Below the pieces are notes generated by a model. The model did no database searches and had not been told where the DNA came from. It saw only the letters and a program-made list of their open reading frames with translations. From the NCBI RefSeq assembly GCF_019925205.1, contig NC_083566.1:11656001-11720000 (forward strand): 64,000 nucleotides of DNA. The letters run 5' to 3'. The translations under genes were made by a program, and so were the position numbers. This document shows, piece after piece, positions 50,201-62,200 of this stretch (the first letter of the stretch is position 1; each line of letters starts with the position of its first letter). Source of the DNA: Metopolophium dirhodum. Taxonomy: Eukaryota > Arthropoda > Insecta > Hemiptera > Aphididae.

Positions 50201-53200
50201 CATCATCGCTTAGCCGAAACCACTGGACGGATCTGGCTGAAATTTGGCATATAGATAGCTATTATGACGTTTTTGGAAATTCAATCCCTAAAGGGGAAAA
50301 TAAGGGATTGTAAGAATATAACAGTGGTGCCATCTATCAAGCAATATCTTAATTAAATGTATAATATTGGTTTTAAAATACAAAACGTACGAACTTGATA
50401 TTTGGAATACTTAGTTCCTCTATTGATCTAGATATGCAATCAGAGAGGATTTTCTGACATTCACTTTTTAAAGAGGTGATAAAACAGGGATCTTAAGATT
50501 CACGGTGGAAATTGAAACTTTTTTTTGTTTATTAATAGTTGCCTTTGGTTGCAGGTTATATATGCAAATTATTTCACAAAGCTAGGTACAATTACGCCGG
50601 GTTGTCTGTAAAAATAAAATAAAATAACCCCCTAAATTATATTAATATATAAATATTAAATACTCCCAAAAATTTGGGATGATCCAACTATGACTTCAAT
50701 ACTATTTTAGGTACACTGTTACAATTTTTTTTTCAACTACAAAGCTGTAGTAATATAGGCTATATTTTATCTCCTATCTCGCTGTGTCCGCAATCTACCG
50801 CAGGTGGATTGCTTACCTGATAATATACTGTTCGCATAACTAATAACCATGAGTGAAATTCACGGGTAACGCCACACGGGATCGCTGAAAATTAAAATAT
50901 AATATGATTTTGCTTCCATACCTATGCATAGCGAATTACACCCAAAAGGAGTTAATTAATTACAATTTTTTTTCCCGGGTAAAGCCGGGTTTTTCAGCTA
51001 GTTTTACATTAACTTTTTTTTTCAATGTACATAATAGGATCGATTGGCAGCCTTTAATCGCATTACAAAAATGTTGAAAATTATTGATTTTGTACAAGAC
51101 TCATCCAATCATATCTCATTGAGTCATATGTGTAAGGTAAATATATGAACTATCTTTTATTTTTAATATTAATTAATGTTTTGTATTAAGTATTAAGTCA
51201 TAATGATATTTTTTATATTAATCAATAATAGGTATTTGAGGCATTTATTTGTGGTCTTTTGGAGTTGTACCAGTCACAATTAATCGGACATCATATTATT
51301 GATCATTATTATTCAGCTATTAATACAGTTCCAAGATCAATTAAAAGACAGATTCAAAATGCTGTTCTTAACATTTACAAACATTTTGAAATATATTTAA
51401 GAATGAATGTTGCGACATCAGAATTATTTTCTATTCAAATATGTATTCTTTCATTACTCAACATGCATTTTACATCGTCAGATTTTGAGTATTTACTGTC
51501 AAATAATTTACCTGAAATGTTGGTTAGTACTTGTAAACTTCATGTTCCATTTATGTCTACTGATCGATACTCATTAGTAATAGTAAAAATGACAAGTAAT
51601 ATTTTATACATTTTGGCAGTATCTGGATGGTATGTTATTTTCATAAAATATTGTTTTTACTTAAATTTATTTATTTAGTTAATATCATTTTTTTTTTTAG
51701 CAATGCAAATTCTAGTTTTGAAAGTATTAGAGCTGTTTTTGTGAATGTACATAATCTTTTAGATATACTAATAAATTCAAGACAATGTTCTATTATGGAA
51801 CAAACTTTTTCTGAAAATCCAAATAATATGCTAATTGAAGGGTAAGTAAAGCAGTACTTTTATCATATAAATTTTATTTTTAATTAATAAACCATGTTAT
51901 TTTAAGGATAAACTCACCAGATTCATATCCAGTGCAAAGTTATATTTGTGATTTATTATCGTTTGTTTTACAATGCACATCATTTTCTCCTTTATGTATA
52001 AGTTCTCATCAATGGACCGAAACTCTTCTACGCCTAGCTCAATGTTCTAGTACTATGTTTTTAGCAGAACATTTTCGCTGCAAACTTTTAATTTTGAGAT
52101 TATTACGTCAAATATTGCCCTATTTAAAATCATCCAATAGTGGTCGTAAAAAAGTATGTATTGAAATATATTTATTTTAATTAATGTAGTTTTTAATTTA
52201 TAGTTTTCATAACATTATAATATCTTCATCTGTTTTCTTTTTCTGCATGATTTTCTATGAAAAAAAGTTATTGAAAATAATGTAGTCTATTTGAGTTTAA
52301 ATTATAATCATTTTCTCCTTTATCTTTATATTATTTATCCGGTCAGGATTTCTGACTTTTAATTTCAGGAATTAATTATTTGAGTCTGTTAGTAATCATT
52401 TAATTAACAGATGTAGGGATTAATGATAAGTATATCCACTGTGCAATTATGTTGTAAAACTTACTATTAGTATCCCAGAGACTTAATAAACTGAGTTTAA
52501 TTCTTGTGGTCCGAAAATGTATCAAGATTTTTCTCCTGAAGCTACATAAATTAATAAACATTCTATACCTAACCTTCTATAATGAAACATATATTGGGAG
52601 ATAGCCTTAACTTATATTATTGTGCATAATTATGTCATTTTTAAAAGTAATTTTCTTGGCAAAACTTTTTGCGGATATACAAGAAGTACAGATGATTGTA
52701 TGATTTGTTGAATCACTGATGTTTTGAATATATTTAACTTTAGATTGTGAAGACACTTTTTGAACAATTGGGTACTAATATGTGGTTAATTCCACAAAAA
52801 GTTGAAAATATAACTGCATACTTGAAACAAGAAGACTTAGATAAACAAATGGGTAACATATGTTTAAATGGTAAGAAATTATTTAATTAATTTTAATTCT
52901 TACAATTTGGTAAATTTATACGTTTTTTTAGATTCAAATGATAGTATGAGTAATCATAATATTGATATTGGTGAGTTACCATTTTCATTTCACGAAGAAA
53001 AGAGTTTCAATTGTATCATTGAAAATAGTCATACAGTTATCCATGCTCATGGTGGAAGAGCTTATGCTCTTGGATCTACTCCTTTTGAAAGTGGTAATTT
53101 TAAATATGTTAAAATGTAATTAAAATGTACACTTTTTATTTGGTATTTAATTATACAATACTTTATAATTTACTTTAAATGATTTCTTTGTATTTAAAAA

Positions 53201-56200
53201 GTGTGCTTTTTTATAAGTAGAAATATTTTTTTGATACTAATAAATGTATTACTATACATCTGTAAAAGCAATTTTTGTGCATATATTTTAAATGTATAGA
53301 TCATGAGATCATAGATGGAAAAAAAAACATTTTGAATCGCACATTGATATATCATAATATTCACATTTGTGTTTTAAACTATTTTGTTTGTAATTAGACC
53401 TACAGGCTAAAATTATTTTATTTTTATTTTAGGTGTTTATCAATGGAAATTTTTTATTTTGAAAGAACATAAAGGCAACGAAGGTTCGTGTATTGGTATA
53501 TCAAGATATCCCATTAAAGATCAAAATTATAGAACCACTTCTGATATGTGGCTATACAGAGCTTATAAGTATTTATTCAAGTTTCATTTAACTACATTTA
53601 TTTGTATACTTGTAATTTGTTAGTTGATTTCATTATAATCAATATGTTTCAATTTGTTTGTAGTGGTATTTTATATCATGGTGGTCAGATATCTCTTGTA
53701 CTTAAAACATTTACTCAAGGTGATTACATTACAGCAATTTTTGATACTGAATCAAGAACTCTTAGTTTTGCTAAAAATAATGATTATCCAGTCGTAGCAT
53801 TCCAAAACATAGATACAAAAACAAAGCTTTATCCTTGTGTATTATGTTACAGTACTGCCGCTGGACAAAAAGTATAACACAACTTTTATATATTTGTTTA
53901 AAAGTATTAATATGAATTCATATATTATTTTAGATTAAAATAAGTGATTATAGAGCCGAGCGAAATAAAAACACTGAACTTTTTGCTGGAGAACCTTATT
54001 TAGCACCCATGTTTACATGTATTACTGAAAATTATATTACAATAATACGAATATTGCATAACACTGATCAGTGGTTAATTGAGGTAATTATTTGTTATTA
54101 ATCACACAAATAATATTTGTATTAACTGATATAATTTATTAAATTTCCAAACTTAGTGACTTTTATGATTACCATCATTATTTGTTTTGATCTTTATTTT
54201 ATTGGTATGAAAAAATTATTATTTTTTTATATTATTAGATTTGTTATAATAATCCTCTTTCAGACTAAAACCATGTTATAAAGTTAACACGTTGACTGCG
54301 CACTGACGCCCATTGGCATCATGAGGATCAATCAGCCACGCGTTTGACGCCATTTGGCGTTCAATATATATTTAAAGTAAATGTTTATTATTCCCTATGC
54401 GTGACCAAATGTTACTTTATTATTATTTAGCGTGGATTAAACACATGTTTTAAAATAATAATAAATTAAGTATGACCATATAGGAGCAGTTTCTTTATGT
54501 TATTTTTAGAAGGCTGTTGTTTTTCCTTTTATCATACGCACTAGGCAAGAACTGTAAAAAGACGTACGCAATCAACGTGTTAATTTCAAAAATATATTTC
54601 AAATTTTATTGTTTTAAAATTATTATCTAATTTATAATAATTTAATAGGTGAATGAGTGTATCTTAGAACAACTTTCATTTTTAAAAGGAGTTTTACCTG
54701 AAGTACGTTTCAAAGATAGAATATTAGATATATCTGGATCTATTCAAAAAGAACCAATTTGTGAACATATTGAAGAGGTTGATATAAATGTTTTATGTGA
54801 AAAAGTATGGCCTGCATTAGCAGTAATCGGAGGCCTTGATCGTGGTCTAAGAGTAGATGGAAGATGTTATGATTTGGATCAAAAATCATTTGGTACCATA
54901 ATGGGAACTTTAAAAAAAGGTTTCACTACAGCAAAAGTAATGCGGGAAGACAAAAATGATACTGTCAGGTTGTGCAAACATTTTAATTCATATTTTAAGA
55001 TATACATAATTATGCCTACTTAATATAAAGTACACATAGCTATCATAAAATATTAAATACTGTACCTTACTATATCCTGAGAATATTTATTGATAAGTGT
55101 GTTGTTGATACAGACAATACAGTAATGTATATATTTTTGTTTTATAGTGATGTATTATTTCAATCATTATTACCATGTAATAATATTAAATTTAATCCTA
55201 CACGATTGGAACATATTCCAGCATTATTATTGTATTCTATTGGGCGATTGAGTGGCATCACAAATGAAGTATACCTATTTTACAAAGTTCAATAATATTT
55301 CAGACTAAATAACTAAAATGTAATTTTAGTTGGTGCCTCCAAATAATTCTCAAGTTAATAAAACATCTGATAAATGTCACGAAGAAAATGCTGTTGATTC
55401 ATTGGATTTGTTCTCTAATCTAATGGTTATGAATATCTTAGATCAATTATCAGAAATAAATACTAACCCATCTTCAAGTAGTACAAAAGATTTAGGAGTA
55501 AACACTTCAACCAAGTATGTATTAATTGATTTCTCTAATACTTAATAATAATTAATAATAATTATTTCATTTTATTTTATTAATGCAATTTGCAGGGACT
55601 CTTATAATGTTTCTTTAGCTGATGAAACTAAACTATTTAAACTGTGTGCATTACAGACTAATGCATTAAAGAGTCTTGAAGTTATTATGACTAGTTCTAT
55701 GTGTGTTGATATATTAGTCAATCCTATTTCTTCAAAGTCGAAACAATCAATAGATGCTAATAAAAATGCAATCTGTGATAATAAAAAGAAACGTGATAAT
55801 ATTAAGGAAAATGATGCTATGAATAACATTCTAATGTTTCTTTTCAGGTAAATAGTAAATACTAAATACTATACTGTAAAAAGACTTAGTTTGTCTATTA
55901 TTATTTTCAAAATGTATAACATATTATAATTCATGTTATAGATGTGCTTTTGAAAAAAGTTTATGTTCAAAGTATTTAGTTATTGAAACAGATATGATTG
56001 AATCTGAAAGAATATTAAACATACTTTACAATAATTATCTCAAAGAATGTGCTGAAAATAAATATAAAATACCAGATTTACAAAATCGTTTAAAAACTTT
56101 AATAAGTTTTCAAGAAAGTACTAATGTGAAACGAAGAGAATCTGTAAATAACTATAAAAAAAATTACTTATAGAATTTTAAATTTTCCTAATTCTTAATT

Positions 56201-59200
56201 TTTAAGATTTCTGGGGAGACATCTAGAACTACTGATGACACTCCAAGAAGAATTGGAAGATCTCGGCGTAATATGTTACATCGATCAAACACCATATACA
56301 TATGTCCCAATAGTACGAATAATACAAGTAATACAAATAATACAAATAATATTGTTCCTAGTGAAAATAGGGAACGAATTCCGTCCATAGCAATTCCTCT
56401 TATCGAAATGGGATTTTCTACTAGGCTAGTTCAAAGAGCTATTGCTGCCTTAGGTATTTATTTAAGTTTTCCTGATATTTTTTTAATATTCTTTAGTTTT
56501 AAAATTATTGTTATTTTTTTTAGGTAACATTTGGGAAACAATGCCACGTAATGTAGCTATAAATAGTTTAGCAACTTGGATGATAGAACACCCATGCATA
56601 CAAGAAACTAATTTTGCAGGCTCAGATAGTAATACAGAAACTAGAGTAAGTTAAATCAATAACATATTTTAACTAATATTAACCAAGTATATTTTTAGCT
56701 ACTGCATCCTCCAGCTGTTAGAATGCCATATTATGGCTCTCGTTCAGAACATCCTCTTGATGATAGTCCTTTAGATTTAGCTCCACGAAGACTGATAGCT
56801 CCTAGAAGACGTCTTAGAGAACTATCTACAGACCACACAATCTATAGAACTCCTAACTTACTGGTAGATGATGATATGACTGATGATCCTATGAACAGAG
56901 CTATTGCAAGCATGGTTTCAATTGCTTCAGATGTGGAGCAACCTGAATCTCCGTCGGTAATTAAATATATCTAAAAATTATGTTTTAAAAAGGGCAGATG
57001 CAAGGGAGGGTATGTGGGCCGGAGTCCTTACCACCATTTGGTACTATTTCAAAAATTCTTTCTTTTTGATGTTTATGGTTTAGCAGTTTTTAAAGGTATG
57101 ACTTATGAGTATTTAATTTATATTTATTTGTAGGGCCAGATTTAGTTTTGTTTAGTTTTATCTAATTTTATGATATTGCAATAGCGAAACCTTTTTCTAT
57201 TGCTCTGCAACTGTCATATTTTTATTAAATACTAGCCGACCCGTCACAGCTTCGCCCGTGATTGGTTGTTTATTTTGTTTTCGGACAATGATAAGTATAA
57301 TTTTGTATTCAAATTTTTTTGTTTAATGTGATCGGCAAGTAATTATAAGAAACGGTTAATGAAAACGTATTGAAATGTTTCTAGCAGTATTAATGGTAAA
57401 TATATTTTTATAGCAGAACCCATGTATTTCATTACCCGTAAAAAATCGCAAATCTTAAAAAAATTATGATTGCTCAACTAATTTTGGGTGTAATTTACAG
57501 CAGCCTGTAGTAAGTGCCACTCAGCCACCCTGGTAGGTAATCCGACTACGTCGGATCGCGGACAAAATGCAACTCTTTCACCAATCACCTTGGTAGGCAA
57601 TGTTCAATAATTCAAATTTGATGCAAGCTTGTACCTGATTTGCCCAAATAACCAATGGCGACCAATAATAAATAAATACAAATTTGTACTGTTGACTGTA
57701 ACCAATGGGAACTATTAATAAATAAAAATTAAATTTTCTATATGAACTTCAATGTCCCTGTTTGAGCACCTAATTTAAATTCGAATTTTTTTTGAATAAA
57801 TATATGGCCTGTAGATAATTTGAATTTGAGATCACTGATATATAACATAAAATATGTAGATACATATTTATTTAAACATCTTATATTGTTAAAAATGTAG
57901 TTTGCATTTAAATAAATGTAAGATTACTGTATAATATTATATGTATTTAATATTTATTATTTATTTAGGAAACTCCTCCACGTATAAATACTCCAAATTT
58001 AGAAAATATAGAAAATGTAGAGATATACAATCCTTTTCCACCTCGTGTTGATGGCGGGGTTTTGCCTTCAATGAACCGAAACTCAGGATTCAATGTTACA
58101 GAGCTTCGAGTACCGACCGAGATAATTGATTCTGAACCAGAAAGTTCACAAATACTTAGATCTAGTAAAGACTTAAATTATGAGATAATATATAAATTAT
58201 ACTTAAATTGTATTTATGTATTGCAGCTGTTAATGCCTCTTGTGTAAATTGCCAAGAAAAAATTGAAAAATTAAAATCTTCTGATTTTGTCAAACTCAAA
58301 AAATCTCTAACATCTGATTTTACTCAAGGTATTTTCATTTTGTTATATTTTATAGATTAAATACAAACTTTGAAGGGGAAAAAGGGGGGCTTCGATCCTA
58401 CAAAACTTAAAATGGAGAGTTTAAGTATTTTGTTACATAAAAATTGAATTAAGGACAAGTAGTTTATGAGTTATAAGTTTAGACAAGCGGAGTAGTGGAT
58501 AAACATTTTGCAGGGTAACCTCGTACCACTTCACTCTGCCTATCTTAACTTTAAATACTTTAACTTTAATATTAATTGTTTATATAACTCATAAACAACT
58601 CGTCCTAAATTTGATTTTTATGAATCAAAATACTTAGAAAAATATTCTGCTGTGGAATATGAAATTAAAACTCTGTTATTTTTTAAAAAAGTAAATAACT
58701 TAAAAAATTATAAGGGTTAAAAACTAAAAACTATTTAAAAATATAATTTTTTAATAAAAACGTTTTTTCAACAACTTGAAACTATGTAAAAAATATTTTC
58801 AAAAACAATAATACTTTTTGAAATAACGAGTGTTTCATGATAAAAGAATTACCCTGTATAATATTTATATTTATAATTTTATAATTAATGAATTTTTTCA
58901 TTTTAGTTTCTAAATTAATGGATCATTATAATTATCTTGATAAGCCATTTGATATGGATATGATCTTTGAACAATTGAATTCCTGTAAATTTAAGCCTGA
59001 GAGTGTAGAAGATAATAGCATGGACAAACTTGGAATGGAGGTTGTTCCATCCCTCACAAGCATTGAGGGCAGTTCTCAAAAAATATCTCAACATTCTTCT
59101 ATATTTAAATCTTTGGCCTTAGAGGCGGCATTAATGACATCAGCAGAAGAACGTACAAAAGCTATTAATCGAGTATTTCATACTATGTCACACTTAGTAT

Positions 59201-62200
59201 CTAGAAATATTGTCATGAATATTTTAATGTCACTTATTCACTGGACATTTGAAAGTGAAGATATAGTTGCATGGAAACTAGATAAACTTGGTTTTACAAA
59301 TGTGCCCAAAATAGTGCAATTTATAAGACTTCTACTTATTATGAATGTTTGGACTGATAGAGAATACAACGAAAATGAAATGTTGCCAAATAAATTAGAA
59401 AAAAATGTTCTAGGACTATTATCAAACATAATAATAGCATTAGCTGAACATTATCGACCAGCTTATAATTATGCAATATCCATACCGGTTCAAGTAAGTT
59501 TATTTTGTAAATTATATACAATATACATACATTTAAAAGATTTATTTAGCAAAAGACTGGAATGTGGTAGTTTGATGTATATACTTTTACAAAATAAAAT
59601 ATATTATAATATTAAACATAAAACATTGATAAACCATCAAAATCAAAAAAATTATCTTGGAATGAAGGTTGGAGCTATCATATATAATTTCAAAGTCGAC
59701 TCCATAAATTGTATGTTTATGCCTTTTATAAATGGTCCTCAAACTTTTTTTCATCTATGTAAAATTACTAGTTATGAAATTATTTAATTCGACCATATAA
59801 AGGGAACTATATCACATTTTTCTTGTATCTTAAGTATACATAATTTGCCTACATTTTGAATGTCAATAATTTATTAATAAAAAAATGATACACTTGGACG
59901 GCATTAAGTTATATAGGTATGTAAAGGGGTCAGTCATGGACAACTTAAATTCAACAAACTCCAACTAAATACATTTTTCTAACTACACACCAAATGTATA
60001 ACTCTTATCACTAAAATTCCATGATAAATTAATTTTTAAATCTAAATAGACACCAACATTCAATGTGTTACAGTAAGTTATAGTAAGATAAAAATATGTA
60101 TTAAATCGTTAGTTTATTCAACCAAGCCTAACCTTAATTGATTTAATTAAACAATAATATACCTTATTGAAGTATTTTTTTTTAAATAATAATTAAATTT
60201 AAAGAGTTTATTTAGTCAAGTATTAGTATCTAATAAGGTTAGTAATGAGTTTATATAGGGTTTTATTTTTAAATTTGTATTATTTTACAGTGATTCAAGT
60301 TAAATTGAAAATTACATTCATGTTTTTTAAGACATTGATTTTTCTAAATACTATGTTTTACAATGTTCACTAATTACTATGTTTCAAACACCTAATGTAT
60401 CTATTTGTAATGTATATATTAACTCTAGCATTATATTATATTATAATATGTATAAGAATAACAATTTTATTTTATTCTAAGGATATTTTTACCATGGCAA
60501 GTGAAGGAAATTTAAAAATGCAACATAATTTAAAAGTTACCAAATTAGTTGTAAATGAATTTGTAAAAAAACTTAATATATTTTCAAAGCATGGTAAGTT
60601 ACAAATTTATTATTTTTTCATTTACTACAAATAAATATTTTGAATAAAATATAAAAAAATTTCAGATGAAACGGAAGCATTAAGTCCAATTGAAAACGAT
60701 AATAAACCATCAGTTAAAATGCTTATTAATGCATTATCTGCATGTTTATTGTCTCATGTTGTTAGTAATGATATTAAACATTGGGCGTGTAAGCAATTAG
60801 TAAGTTAATTGTATATATTTTTTACTAGTGTTATTTGGTTTATTCTCTGAGATCATTATTTTGTGTGGTAGGGGAAATGATCTACTAAGCAATTAAAAGT
60901 TAGGTAGGTTTTAATTGTTTTTTTTTTTTAAAGAATACAATTATTATAAATAGTTTTTGATTAAGTACATTTTTAGACATCATTTTTTAATACATGAACT
61001 TCTGTTTACGTATTTTATATATAAGGACTTTAAATTACATTAAACTCTTGATTATTCATGGTCTGCCACCTGAACTATCTACAGTACTATATATAATGTT
61101 TATGTTTATTTAAATACTATTTAATATTACATAATATAATATAACAATAGCATTTTTGTTTCAATTTGTATTTGGCAAATTAACCACGGAATTTACTAAA
61201 CCGTGGTTGCCGTGGAACCCTATTCCGCGGATAATCAAGTGTTTACTATACACAACTTTTGAACTTATAACATTTAGACAGTTGACCCAGTATATATAGT
61301 TGATTTATAATGTATAAATAAAGTTTGACCGGATCCCTGGTCTAAATTGATATTGTTTTAAACAATATATTAAGTAAAAAAGATTTGTTATTTAAATATT
61401 TCCGTTATAATGTTTGTACTAATTAAGAATAAATTTCTTGGACTGAAGATAAAATTATAAATTATACTATTACCATTGATTATAAATACTATAATGAAAT
61501 AAATGATTTATTTTAGGTAAATATATTAGTTAATAAATCTTTACATAGAAAACAATTAGTTTTACCAAATGAATCTGATTTTCCGGGTGCATTAAAACGA
61601 CGTCCAATAGTGAAACTGGAAGGGCACCAGAACCGTATAAATCATGTAATATGGCAACCGAAAGTAAAATCACTTGCATCTTCGTGCGTAATCATTTTTC
61701 TTCAGAACATACACATTTATTTCAATATTTAAAATGAGTTTTATTTTAATAGTGGATTTGATGGAACTATGAGGTTATGGAATACTGAATTAAGCTTAGA
61801 GACGACACTTATGTTTTTTAAATCCACACAAATCTATGGTAATGATTTAAATGGAGAATTGATATCAAAACTTGCATGGTCACCTTCTGGATTATGTATT
61901 GCCGCATCAATGGAAGGAACCCTTAATATTTATACAGTTCAAAGACGTCAGTACTTTTATTTTTTAAAAATTATTTTGTTTATTATATTATTTATGTACA
62001 GATGTTCTTCAAGAAGATGAAACTTGCTTATCAACATATACTCAAGATGCTTGGATAACAGCTATAGCATGGTCTGGAATTTCAATAAAAAATTCTTATA
62101 GTTTCTATCCTCAGTATTTGTTAGTTGGAGGCGTTGATGGTTCTGTGAATATAGCTATTGTTGATTCACTTAATAAAATCATGTATGAGAAACTTGATAA

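Larger units (their letters stand above)
41564..52870 (+). other. HERC1: HERC1 exons 10-26: long alpha-helical region
   Basis: Exons 41564-41686, 42121-42252, 42321-42471, 42539-42691, 42912-43046, 44849-44969, 45046-45198, 46302-46493, 47478-47754, 47834-47943, 48009-48135, 49753-49876, 51038-51136, 51232-51629, 51701-51841, 51907-52153 and 52744-52870 encode residues about 710-1646. The segment GASLLLPPLSGRLNILKSLL matches the vertebrate region just after RLD1, and ESAFCLLIGQLI matches the following helical part. No catalytic motif is seen. The exon ending at 47754 uses donor gttagt; the nearby gtatat would put a stop into the next exon. Confidence 0.85.
53934..59493 (+). other. HERC1: HERC1 exons 30-41: linker with UBA-like segment
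   Basis: Exons 53934-54083, 54649-54968, 55148-55268, 55330-55514, 55596-55847, 55942-56143, 56207-56453, 56524-56645, 56699-56956, 57969-58164, 58227-58328 and 58907-59493 encode residues about 1816-2729. The segment VWPALAVIGGLDRGLRVDGRC matches the vertebrate region after SPRY. A UBA-like helix bundle is visible at IPSIAIPLIEMGFSTRLVQRAIAAL, followed by LATWMIEHP. An Asn/Thr-rich repeat (NNTSNTNNTNN) precedes it. The zinc-binding segment found here in vertebrate HERC1 is not evident; only a short CVNCQEK remains. Confidence 0.87.

Noticed and set aside
59494..59787. Extension of the HERC1 exon 41 frame to a stop at 59787
   Set aside because: A consensus gtaagt donor follows the last conserved residue, and the next exon (60482) continues the HERC1 alignment; the extension is Lys/Asn-rich intron translation.
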